Shown here piece by piece: positions 34,686 through 41,930 of a stretch of DNA of 45,486 bases; the first letter of the stretch is position 1; each line of letters starts with the position of its first letter. Below the pieces are notes generated by a model, which did no database searches, was not told the DNA's origin, and worked only from the letters and a program-made list of their open reading frames with translations. A program made the position numbers and the translations under genes. This DNA comes from Thermococcus sp. (GTDB lineage: Archaea; Methanobacteriota_B; Thermococci; Thermococcales; Thermococcaceae). Where the stretch lies: contig NZ_JALUYR010000053.1 of the NCBI RefSeq assembly GCF_027012695.1, positions 1-45,486 on the forward strand. The letters are read 5' to 3'.

Positions 34686-35032
34686 ACTCTAAGGATGTGG
34701 CACTCAAAGAACTAAACCTTCACGTTGATAGGAATGGATATACCCATGAAACTCTTGGCGATTTCTTGCCTGATGGTCATATAGGGCCCATAACGAGCTA
34801 TTCTGAGTCACTCATGATTGAAGTCGACTCAGGAAAAACTCTAAGGATATCGGCCCATGGAGGATACACAAAAGATACCAACGATGGGATATACTTCAGG
34901 GGAGATACCCACACCCTAAACCCCAATGACTACGTGAACTTTCACTTCTATGACTCCAAGCGTAACATAAGGTTCTTCCCGGACCCCCCGCATGGGGCGA
35001 GTCCTTTTACATATACCTGGCAGTCACTATGA
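34682..35032 (+). CDS. Second ORF of the island triplet, possible continuation
   Basis: A 116-residue, beta-rich protein without a signal peptide (SESLMIEVDSGKTLRISAHG, YFRGDTHTLNPNDYVNFHFY). The ATG overlaps the stop of the 34095 gene by 4 bases after CCGGGGGAC. Lacking its own export signal, it could be the C-terminal part of the upstream secreted protein, reached by a one-base frame change, or a separate, coupled partner. No family recognised. Confidence 0.5.
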   Translation: MNSKDVALKELNLHVDRNGYTHETLGDFLPDGHIGPITSYSESLMIEVDSGKTLRISAHGGYTKDTNDGIYFRGDTHTLNPNDYVNFHFYDSKRNIRFFPDPPHGASPFTYTWQSL

Positions 35033-35193
35033 GCGCGAGTTACAAAAATATTAAGTATGGAGTACTGAGGCAGAAACTTAATGGGTCATTCTACTTTAAT
35101 GGACAACATATAACTGTAAAATCAGCCCCAACAGTGGAGATAGTAGTCCGTATAAAACCAAATCCCGCGAGCGTCTGGTATATTAGAAGATGA
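35029..35193 (+). CDS. Third short ORF of the island triplet
   Basis: A 54-residue basic, beta-like product (KNIKYGVLRQKLNGSFYFNG, PTVEIVVRIKPNPASVWYIR). The ATG overlaps the previous stop as ATGA, the second such overlap in a row, each changing frame in the same direction. It may be the end of one long ancestral protein or a small coupled gene. There is no ribosome binding site of its own. Confidence 0.45.
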   Translation: MSASYKNIKYGVLRQKLNGSFYFNGQHITVKSAPTVEIVVRIKPNPASVWYIRR

Positions 35194-35327
35194 GTATTTT
35201 CCAGTTTTCTTTTGTTTTAGGGACGTCTTTTTAGTATTCAAACATCTCCCTGATGTTCCAAGTAGTGAAACGTACTGGGAAACATTTAAAATTGATCATT
35301 TTATCATTTAGGTTTAAGGTGATCCAA

Positions 35328-35660
35328 GTGGCAAGGTGCCCCCTCTGTGGAAAGCCCCTTGACTGGGGCGAGCTAATCGAACAGATGCTCTCCCTTGAGA
35401 ACGCGGAGGAAATTCTACGGGATAGGGAAAAGTTCATGAAAGCGTTTCGAGACTTCGTTTTCAGGTGTCCCCACTGCAGCGGGGAGTTCTATGGCAGGAA
35501 CCTTCCCCTGGAGGAAGCAGAGAAGGTTTTCGAACTGCTCAACGAGTTCAGGGGATCTATAGACTGGGAGAATAAAAAGGTTAAGCTGAAGCTGAACAAC
35601 CTCCTGGCCCTGGACACAATGCTCGAGCAGTGGGACGAGAAGGTTAAGGGCCAGCGGTGA
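35328..35660 (+). CDS. Zinc-ribbon protein of unknown function
   Basis: A 110-residue protein with two CxxC knuckles, CPLCGKP near the N-terminus and CPHCSGEFY near residue 47, followed by a helical acidic part. GTG 35328 follows AGGTGAT at 35317-35323 and is preferred over the open frame to 35253; a TTTAAAATTG box near 35285 serves as promoter. The stop overlaps the start of the helical-repeat gene (GTGA), so both are co-translated. GC returns to the genome level here. Confidence 0.65.
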   Translation: MARCPLCGKPLDWGELIEQMLSLENAEEILRDREKFMKAFRDFVFRCPHCSGEFYGRNLPLEEAEKVFELLNEFRGSIDWENKKVKLKLNNLLALDTMLEQWDEKVKGQR

Positions 35661-36778
35661 TCCCTTTGGGGAGGATCAGATACCTGCTGGAGGGAGGAAA
35701 CTATCGAAAGGCCCTGAAGGAAGCAATGAACATTCAAAATCCCCTGCCGAGGCTTATCGCCCTCGCGAAGATCCTTGAGGTGTTCCCCCGGGACGAGGTT
35801 CTGGCAGGGATGTTCGACACCCTCGACTCCATTAGGGGAACACCCGAGAGGGCAGTTGCCCACTCCATCCTCGGCCGTGCGCTCTACTCCCTCGATAGAG
35901 ACAGGGAGGCCGAGCTCCACTTTGATCGTGCCCTCGAGCTCGCGGAAACGATAGGGTCGCCAAGGATCAGAGGAGAAGTTCTCGCGGCGGTGTCCAGAAA
36001 CTTGGTCCTCTCCGAGAGATACGGAGACGCGCTGGACCTCTTTACCAGATCGGTCGAACTTCTTCAGAGGTCACGGGGTCTTTCTCCCTCTGCCGTAGAG
36101 TCTCTTATCGGGGTCGCGAGGCTTATCGAGAAAAGTGCCGACGGGGTTCCGAACGAGATGGCCCTGGCATTTTACAGGCTCGCACGCGACGTTTATACGT
36201 CCATTTCATTTAACCTGCAGGCGAAGTATCTGGAAGAGAAAATGAGACTGGTGGAGGATGTTCTGAAGCGCGGAAAGGCTGCAGTCAGGGAGCTCATAGA
36301 AACAGGTGACGTGGAACCCGCTATCGAGATGGCCCGCTTCCTGCCGCTGGAGGAGAGGGCAGTGGTGATGCTCGAACTTTCCTACTGGTTCCATCTCCAC
36401 GAGCAGCCCAAGCTTGGAAGGAGGGTTTTCGACGATGCCCTCGAGATAATCCTTGTTGGAAAGTTCAAACCGCCCGATAGGGAGCTCATGGGGGTGGCCA
36501 GACGTTTTCTGCGCATTGGTCTCCTTGAGGAGCCCCTCCTACTCGCTGGAATAGTGGGGGATGAAAAACTCGCCTCCCGGCTTCTCGGGGAGATAGCCCT
36601 GGCCTATTCAAAGAGAGATCCAGAGAAGGCCCGCTCGATAGCCGAAGGCATAAGGGACGAAAGCGTTAAGAGACGGGTTTTAAAGGCACTGGAGGGTGGT
36701 AGTGATGTGGGATACGAGCAAGGATTACCGCTTATTAGTGGCGGAGAAGGCGATAGAGCTCTTTCTGAAGACGATTGA
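35657..36778 (+). CDS. TPR-like repeat protein
   Basis: A 373-residue helical solenoid. Units such as [40 protein letters not shown] and [20 protein letters not shown] follow the tetratricopeptide rhythm and resemble the smaller protein at 23340-23804. Likely a protein-binding scaffold; partner unknown. GTG 35657 overlaps the previous stop; TTG 35666 behind GGTGAT is an alternative. The last 74 bases overlap the tRNA-binding gene, longer than usual, so the true end could be shorter if a frameshift is present. Confidence 0.7.
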   Translation: MIPLGRIRYLLEGGNYRKALKEAMNIQNPLPRLIALAKILEVFPRDEVLAGMFDTLDSIRGTPERAVAHSILGRALYSLDRDREAELHFDRALELAETIGSPRIRGEVLAAVSRNLVLSERYGDALDLFTRSVELLQRSRGLSPSAVESLIGVARLIEKSADGVPNEMALAFYRLARDVYTSISFNLQAKYLEEKMRLVEDVLKRGKAAVRELIETGDVEPAIEMARFLPLEERAVVMLELSYWFHLHEQPKLGRRVFDDALEIILVGKFKPPDRELMGVARRFLRIGLLEEPLLLAGIVGDEKLASRLLGEIALAYSKRDPEKARSIAEGIRDESVKRRVLKALEGGSDVGYEQGLPLISGGEGDRALSEDD

Positions 36779-37430
36779 GGCAGCGAAGTTCAAGGGGCAC
36801 TGGGACAAGAAGAGAGCGATAAAGCTCGGCAAGGAGATGTTGCCTGAGATACAGGCGATGCGTTATTCCTACATTGAGCCGAAGGAACTCATTGAGACAC
36901 CCCAGATGAAGGCCCTCAAGGAGAAGGCCCTTGAAATAATCGAGGCCTTGGGTGGCGAGGACTGGCACCACAAGTTCATAAGCAACGCCTCCAAAGATGA
37001 AAGGGAGAAGGTTGAGGAGCAGGTTGCTAAAATCCGCTTCTTCCTGAACACAATACTCGGCCTCGACAAACGATTGGCCCTCGGAAAGATAAACGACCCC
37101 GTAATAGCTGTGGATATAAAGGTCGGCGAGGTCATGAGCGTCGCTAAACATCCGAACGCTGACAGGCTGCTCGTCACCAACGTCAACATCGGCGACAGAG
37201 CTATCACCGTCGTTACCAACGACCTGACTGTTAAGGAAGGCAACCGCGTTGCCGTTGCTCTGCTTCCGCCGGCTAACTTCCGCGGAATAGTCAGCGAGGG
37301 CATGTTTCTTGGGGCTGGAGAGGGCGTCCTCAAGGACGTTAAAGGGGAAATCGGGGGCCTTCCAAAGGGCATTCCACTTGAAGCTCTCAATGAGACGAGG
37401 AACCTTGTCGAGGCTTTCCTGAAGGGCTGA
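36705..37430 (+). CDS. tRNA-binding (EMAP/Trbp111-type) domain protein
   Basis: A 241-residue protein. The C-terminal ~115 residues ([46 protein letters not shown]) form the OB-fold tRNA-binding domain found in MetG C-termini, Arc1p and EMAP II. The N-terminal ~120 residues are helical with [20 protein letters not shown] and are not recognised. It may deliver tRNA to a synthetase. ATG 36705 follows GGAGGGTGGT. It overlaps the upstream helical-repeat gene by 74 bases. Confidence 0.82.
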   Translation: MWDTSKDYRLLVAEKAIELFLKTIEAAKFKGHWDKKRAIKLGKEMLPEIQAMRYSYIEPKELIETPQMKALKEKALEIIEALGGEDWHHKFISNASKDEREKVEEQVAKIRFFLNTILGLDKRLALGKINDPVIAVDIKVGEVMSVAKHPNADRLLVTNVNIGDRAITVVTNDLTVKEGNRVAVALLPPANFRGIVSEGMFLGAGEGVLKDVKGEIGGLPKGIPLEALNETRNLVEAFLKG

Positions 37431-37444
37431 TTTTCGTTTTTGTT
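37431..37444 (+). terminator. T-rich terminator after the tRNA-binding gene
   Basis: TTTTCGTTTTTGTT begins directly after the stop codon. It closes the GC-rich block before the second AT-rich part of the island. Confidence 0.45.
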
Positions 37445-37515
37445 CCGAGGTATTCACTAGCTTACTCGATTACTCCTCTTTCTTTTGAGCTATCCTAATC
37501 GTAAAACCTAACTCC

Positions 37516-37538
37516 GAATAAATTTGTACTCGAAAAAA
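37516..37538 (+). repeat. 23-base upstream block, copy 1
   Basis: The block beginning GAATAAATTTGTACTCG and ending in six A is identical to the minus-strand bases at 41881-41903. Each copy lies about 35 bases before the TATA box of a shared-leader gene. Confidence 0.8.
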
Positions 37539-37565
37539 GAGGAAGAAGCTTCACTAGTAACAAAA

Positions 37566-37580
37566 GGAAAAGTTTATATA
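37566..37580 (+). promoter_or_regulatory. Island promoter 2 (C39-like peptidase gene)
   Basis: GGAAAAGTTTATATA, preceded by GTAACAAAA. The minus-strand promoter at 41836-41851 has the same arrangement, with GTTACAAA further upstream. Confidence 0.65.
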
Positions 37581-37628
37581 ATACAATGGTAAATAGTGGT
37601 TATGAAAAACCCTCCGATGGTGGACGAC

Positions 37629-38864
37629 TTGAGATGGAAGTTCCTGCTTGCAGTCCTTTTGGGACTGCTGATGGTTGGAGTGACTGCTGGAAGTGCAGGT
37701 GCGTTGCCTCAAGATTCCTCTGGGATACCCGTGGGGATAACGCCCCAGACCGCAGAAAAAGTTGCCCTGACCTATGTGGAGTGGATATCAAAAAACATCC
37801 CGCTATATAAAGCGTGGGAAGGATCAAGAGTATCAAAGATACCCAAAATATACTATCTGCCAGATGGGAGTAAAGCTGCATACGAATTCACAATCCTTAA
37901 AAATGGCAAAATAGTGGGTTATATCATGATAAGCGCCAGAGAAGATCTCCCACCTGTTCTTGAATTCGGAAAATCCAAGCCACCTAGCATGAATATTGAG
38001 AAAGTTAAGGTCAAGTATAGAGTTAAACGACTTCTCTATCTCGGAGCACTTCTTTATGCTGCGGATATTGGGAACGAAAAGGCGGTGCATCTGAGGGATA
38101 TGAGAATCATGGAATATCCCCAGAAAGTTACCTTCAACGTGGATCGTAAAGCAGCTGAAGCCTCTTGGATGAGTATTCTGAAAGAAACGAACAAAGACGT
38201 GTTTTTGAAGTCTGACGTTGGAATCCACTCCTCGACACCTGTTGTCTCAGATTGGGGATACATATGGGGTGTTCCTTCTTGGACCTCTGAAGATGCAGGA
38301 AATGCTAACATTCCGTATCCAGACAATGTGGGGGACCTACCTGACCCATGGGATACATGGGATGGATGCACCCCAATAGCTGCTTCAATGGTTATCGGAT
38401 ATTATATAAGTTATCCAGACAAAGAGAGCATAATTGACATTCTTCATCACACCATGAATACGGGTGGTCATTGGTATACTAATCCCTGGGAAACAGCCAT
38501 ACAAGACGTAGATGATGGGATCGACAACTTTGCTGAGGAGTATCACAGAATATCCAGGCAGACGATTCCCCATGACTTTGATGGAAGCAACGACTATTAT
38601 GTTTCTATGGATGATGTAAAACGCCAAATCAAAACGTATGGACGTCCCTTTGTTCTGTCTATCAATGGAGGCCCCTACGGGCTAACTACGGGTCATAGTG
38701 TTGCAGTTGTGGGATTTACAGAGTGGAAGAACTTAGAGGATGGTGTCACATGGATGTATCTGACAATTCACAACACATGGTACAATGGAGACGAAGGCGT
38801 GGATAGTATCCTTTTTGGAGATTGGCGTATTGCAGTAGCAACGTATGTGACGGCAAATGGTTAG
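37629..38864 (+). CDS. Secreted C39-like cysteine peptidase
   Basis: A 411-residue exported protein. The leader LRWKFLLAVLLGLLMVGV is followed by a propeptide-like region (AEKVALTYVEWISKN, then GKIVGYIMISA) and a papain-fold domain: WDGCTPIAASMVIGYY (Cys 247), TTGHSVAVVGF (His 356), and TIHNTWYN (Asn 382), a plausible catalytic triad as in C39/C10-type peptidases. It probably digests peptides or cuts surface proteins outside the cell. TTG 37629 after GATGGTGG is chosen because it aligns with the other two leaders; ATG 37617 is an alternative. AT-rich. Confidence 0.8.
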   Translation: MRWKFLLAVLLGLLMVGVTAGSAGALPQDSSGIPVGITPQTAEKVALTYVEWISKNIPLYKAWEGSRVSKIPKIYYLPDGSKAAYEFTILKNGKIVGYIMISAREDLPPVLEFGKSKPPSMNIEKVKVKYRVKRLLYLGALLYAADIGNEKAVHLRDMRIMEYPQKVTFNVDRKAAEASWMSILKETNKDVFLKSDVGIHSSTPVVSDWGYIWGVPSWTSEDAGNANIPYPDNVGDLPDPWDTWDGCTPIAASMVIGYYISYPDKESIIDILHHTMNTGGHWYTNPWETAIQDVDDGIDNFAEEYHRISRQTIPHDFDGSNDYYVSMDDVKRQIKTYGRPFVLSINGGPYGLTTGHSVAVVGFTEWKNLEDGVTWMYLTIHNTWYNGDEGVDSILFGDWRIAVATYVTANG

Positions 38865-38874
38865 AGGGTTGTCA

Positions 38875-39174
38875 ATGAAAGGCCATGACGTCATTGTAAT
38901 GCTACTTTATGGAGTTTTTCTCTTTATTTCATCTTTATACTTCATCCTCGCAGGTTCAGCCGTGGTTGACTACCTCGGGATTGACAGACACTTACCTTAT
39001 TCGTTGACCCCTATTATAGTGTCATTTATCTCATCCCTCATGTTTACGGCCCTGTCATCGGTGTCCCTAATCTTCACAAAGAGAAGCAGTATAAGAAAAG
39101 CCGTTTTCATGGTGTTTTCGACGAGTTTTGCGTTCTATTCAATTATTGTCTGGTTCTTTTTGGGATCCAAATAA
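38875..39174 (+). CDS. 3-TM membrane protein, tandem paralog 1
   Basis: A 99-residue protein with three hydrophobic helices and the segment VVDYLGIDRHLPYSLT between helix 1 and 2. It is a clear paralog of the next gene (FVDSFGIDRLLPGGLT). ATG 38875 follows GAGGGTTG and lies 10 bases behind the peptidase stop, so all three genes are likely one operon. They may export, protect against, or regulate the peptidase; no family known. Confidence 0.65.
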   Translation: MKGHDVIVMLLYGVFLFISSLYFILAGSAVVDYLGIDRHLPYSLTPIIVSFISSLMFTALSSVSLIFTKRSSIRKAVFMVFSTSFAFYSIIVWFFLGSK

Positions 39175-39191
39175 TCTTTGGAGGTGTTTAG

Positions 39192-39500
39192 ATGAAGACG
39201 GAGAAAGCGGGTATGATAATCGGGTATGGGGTCTCTTTACTTATCCTTTCCCCTTTGCTTCTCTATGGAAGCTTTGCATTCGTTGACAGCTTTGGAATTG
39301 ACAGGCTTTTACCCGGAGGTCTAACCACTCTGCTTATACTTCTCCTTCCTGCGGTTGTCTTCACGCTTTTAGGATCGGTGCCGTTGATTGTTCTCGGGAA
39401 GGGCAAAGAACTTATCAAACAAGTGGCTGTTGGGTTATTTGTTGCAAGTTTCGTTTTCAACATCCTACTGCTGTTCGTCGGCTTTATGGTCTTCAGGTGA
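39192..39500 (+). CDS. 3-TM membrane protein, tandem paralog 2
   Basis: A 102-residue protein with the same plan as paralog 1: helix 1 (YGVSLLILSPLLLYGSFAF), the conserved VDSFGIDRLLP loop, helix 2, a short charged loop (LGKGKELIKQ) and helix 3. ATG 39192 follows GGAGGTG. A third, broken copy lies at 40001. Higher GC than paralog 1, so the duplication is not very recent. Confidence 0.65.
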   Translation: MKTEKAGMIIGYGVSLLILSPLLLYGSFAFVDSFGIDRLLPGGLTTLLILLLPAVVFTLLGSVPLIVLGKGKELIKQVAVGLFVASFVFNILLLFVGFMVFR

Positions 39501-39506
39501 TTTCCG

Positions 39507-39520
39507 CCATCTGGCGGAGA
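39507..39520. repeat. Perfect 14-base palindrome
   Basis: CCGCCATCTGGCGG (6-base arms, 2-base centre) directly follows the stop of paralog 2 and precedes the gene remnant. Could be a hairpin in mRNA or a scar of rearrangement. Confidence 0.4.
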
Positions 39521-39540
39521 GAAGTCTCCCGGGCTTTCCG

Positions 39541-40000
39541 CTTCCTGTTCCTTCAAGCTAACCACAAAAGTTACCTCCCTCAGGCGGGGCACCGCGTTTC
39601 TTGAAAACGCCGGCGAGGTCAGAAGAGTTTCCTTCGTGAAGTTCAGCGTTGACGTCTACGGTAGAACCAACGTGAGCACGGGAGGATTAACCGCCAAAGT
39701 GCCGGTCGTGGTTTTATGCGCCCGGGCATCGATGGGAATCCTCTCTGGACCTTCACGCTTTCAGATTACGCTTGGACCCACGACGTGGGCTTTGAACGTC
39801 CCCTGCCGGATGGCTCTCCGATGTCCGACTACGTCATGGTTCCGAACGGAACCGAGGTAGTCTGGAGCAGAATCTTCCAGATGGACGACCCGGGCTGGAG
39901 GAAAATAGACGGGAACGGCTGCGCCACCTTCGGGCTGTACGGTGGCTACGCCACCTACTGCAACGGGACGATGACGTTCCATCAGAACTCCGACGGGTGA
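39541..40000 (+). pseudogene. Remnant of a larger gene, frameshifted
   Basis: Protein-like sequence appears without any start: LTTKVTSLRRGTAFLENAGE and FVKFSVDVYGRTNVSTGGLT in one frame up to about 39715, then GNPLWTFTLSDYAWTHDVGF and GWRKIDGNGCATFGLYGG in another frame up to a TGA at 39998-40000. One frame change joins them. The content suggests the C-terminal part of a secreted, beta-rich protein. GC is higher than in the flanking genes. No family recognised. Confidence 0.55.
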
Positions 40001-40349
40001 GTGTTGAGGATAAGGGAAATACTTCTGGCTCCGCTCCCGGCGGTATACGAGGCGATGCCCCGTGAGAAAGCTGACGTTACAGCGGGCGTTCTTTACGCCC
40101 TCTTCCTGCTTCCATCCTCCTTTTACTTCACCTTCGTAAGTGCGGCGATGATCGACACCTCTGGAATCCCTCCCCCTGATAAGGAAGAAGAGGGGAATAA
40201 AGAGGCCCGTCGTTGGGATTTTTGCGGCTTACCTGTTCCTCTACTTGGCTGTTCTGCTTCTCTTTGGTGCTATTGGTCCCAGAACTCCATCCTCTTTCCC
40301 ACTACATACGGCTCAACTCAAGTTCTGTCCCCATCCTCCGTTCCAATAA
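40001..40349 (+). pseudogene. Broken third copy of the 3-TM paralogs
   Basis: GTG 40001 behind GGGTGA starts a frame with VLYALFLLPSSFYFTFVSAA and MIDTSGIP, aligning with helix 1 and the VDxxGID loop of the two upstream paralogs. The expected third helix (PLIRKKRGIKRPVVGIFAAY) follows in another frame from about 40170, and helix 2 is missing. So an internal deletion and a frame change have destroyed it. The tail overlaps the convergent gene at 40318. Confidence 0.65.
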
Positions 40350-40812
40350 CTGCGGGGATTACACAGATACCCGTTTCATTTTTCAGCTTAATTCCCTCTC
40401 CAAAGGAGGACTTAACCGTCGAATTGCAGGGGATTACTTTGCCACCATTCTTCTCAAAGAAGCTTAGATACTCCTCAAGTTTGACATCGTCAGCGGGGGT
40501 GAGGTTCAGGCTTCCATTCCGGAGGTCAAAAATGGCGAGATACGTGACATTTCCTGCCCTCACGATTCCCTCGACGCGGAGGACTCTGCAGTCGGGACAG
40601 TCACCGACGACCCAGTAGGTGAGCTGTGGCTGGAGGGAATTATCGCCAAGGTTGTTATCATAAATTAGGTTTAAAATGTCCTCCATAGTTAATGCCATTG
40701 GATTGGGAGTAGGTTTTGACATGGAAAAACTTATTTTCGAAAAGAATACTCCACAAAACATTAAAACTAAAAGAGATAAAAAAACAATAATCTGCTTATG
40801 ATTACGTTTCAT
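40318..40812 (-). CDS. Membrane-anchored or exported protein of unknown function
   Basis: A 164-residue protein with an N-terminal hydrophobic helix (IIVFLSLLVLMFCGVFF) and a soluble domain containing GDCPDCRVLRVEG and two later Cys (VIPCNST, GICVIPAV). The CPDC pair recalls a redox or metal site, but the flanks (VVGDCPDCRVLRVEGIVRAG) look like a beta sheet, not thioredoxin. ATG 40812 follows GAGGTGAAC and overlaps the stop of the 41800 gene by 11 bases, so it is its operon partner. Confidence 0.62.
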   Translation of the reverse strand: MKRNHKQIIVFLSLLVLMFCGVFFSKISFSMSKPTPNPMALTMEDILNLIYDNNLGDNSLQPQLTYWVVGDCPDCRVLRVEGIVRAGNVTYLAIFDLRNGSLNLTPADDVKLEEYLSFFEKNGGKVIPCNSTVKSSFGEGIKLKNETGICVIPAVIGTEDGDRT

Positions 40813-41800
40813 CAGGTTCACCTCTCTCAATGTAACTCTCAATCTTCAAAACTTTAACTTGGGGATTCTCTGCTACGTAAATTGGCTCTCCTCTCTTTTG
40901 TGCCCTATAAATGATAAAATCCGGGATGTTAAATTGCTTTTTATAAATCTCGGCATATTTGGGATTTATTACGTAAAGAGTATGTAATGTGCCATTGGAA
41001 TTTATGGTATATTTAGCAATTCCTGAAGTTCTGTAGCTCATTCCTTGAGTCATCTTACTAAAGATGTTGACTTGCTTCAGTATGCTGTATGGTGTATATG
41101 ACGGTGCTCTAATCTCAAAACTGCCGGAAACGACGGCAGCTTGCCACGGATCCCAGTATATTTTTGATTTAACTGTAAAATCTGCGTAGCTACCTGAGTC
41201 AATCTCTATGAGCCAATGTGCAAAGTGTCCAACATCACTTCCATACGTTGTCCATCTAAAGTACACATTTCCTGGGTCATTTAGCTCATCATATCCCTTT
41301 TTCAAGTTATAAGCAAATTCTGCTGCTGTGTATGCATAACCCACTCCATGGGGTAGATTACCAACTACAATCTCTGCTATATCCTGTGCAATGTCTTCAA
41401 ATAAACCTGCAGTTCCGGAATATGGAAACGCTGCCGCAACTCTTTCGTCATTTGGATTTGCCATGAACGAGAAGCTACCCCCGTCTTTTATAAGGTCTAC
41501 TCCCTGCTTTACTATCATCCCTGGTCCACAGGAGATATCACATTCTCTTGCTGCACCGGCAGCAGACTCTTTAAGTGAATATAACCATCCATATCCATCC
41601 CACCAATAGTACTTGTACATCTCAACAGCTGCACTGTTATATACAGTGCCCCAACCGAGAGGGGTCTCATAATATCCTGTTGAATACCCCTCTCCGAGTT
41701 CACTCCAATCTCCTGAAGCTACTACAACTTCTGTTGTTGCTCCAATCACCAGCAGTCCCAAAAGGACTGCTACCAAACATCCCCATCTCAGGTCGTTCAC
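40802..41800 (-). CDS. Secreted protein of unknown function, shared-leader family
   Basis: A 332-residue exported protein. The leader DLRWGCLVAVLLGLLVIG matches the C39-like peptidase leader almost residue for residue. The mature part is Tyr/Trp/Gly-rich (YYETPLGWGTVYN, MYKYYWWDGYGWLY), has ECDISCGPG (two Cys), a hydrophobic helical middle (AEIVVGNLPHGVGYAYTAAE) and a beta-rich C-terminus. No family recognised; a pore-forming or surface protein is conceivable. GTG 41800 is the first usual start, but the position aligned with the TTG starts of its relatives is CTG 41791. Confidence 0.65.
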   Translation of the reverse strand: MNDLRWGCLVAVLLGLLVIGATTEVVVASGDWSELGEGYSTGYYETPLGWGTVYNSAAVEMYKYYWWDGYGWLYSLKESAAGAARECDISCGPGMIVKQGVDLIKDGGSFSFMANPNDERVAAAFPYSGTAGLFEDIAQDIAEIVVGNLPHGVGYAYTAAEFAYNLKKGYDELNDPGNVYFRWTTYGSDVGHFAHWLIEIDSGSYADFTVKSKIYWDPWQAAVVSGSFEIRAPSYTPYSILKQVNIFSKMTQGMSYRTSGIAKYTINSNGTLHTLYVINPKYAEIYKKQFNIPDFIIYRAQKRGEPIYVAENPQVKVLKIESYIERGEPDET

Positions 41801-41835
41801 CTTCTGGGAGTTTTCACAACGCTTATGTACGTCAT

Positions 41836-41851
41836 GATATATAAGCTTTTC
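41836..41851 (-). promoter_or_regulatory. Island promoter 3 (gene at 41800)
   Basis: On the minus strand GAAAAGCTTATATATC lies about 40 bases before the start, the third copy of the island promoter core. Confidence 0.6.
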
Positions 41852-41880
41852 TTTTTGCTATTTGTAACTTTTCTTTCTTT

Positions 41881-41903
41881 TTTTTTCGAGTACAAATTTA
41901 TTC
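41881..41903 (-). repeat. 23-base upstream block, copy 2
   Basis: Identical on the minus strand to 37516-37538 and at the same distance from the TATA box, so the block travels with the promoter of the shared-leader genes. Confidence 0.8.
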
Positions 41904-41930
41904 AGAGACGGGTTTTATAAAGTGAACGGG

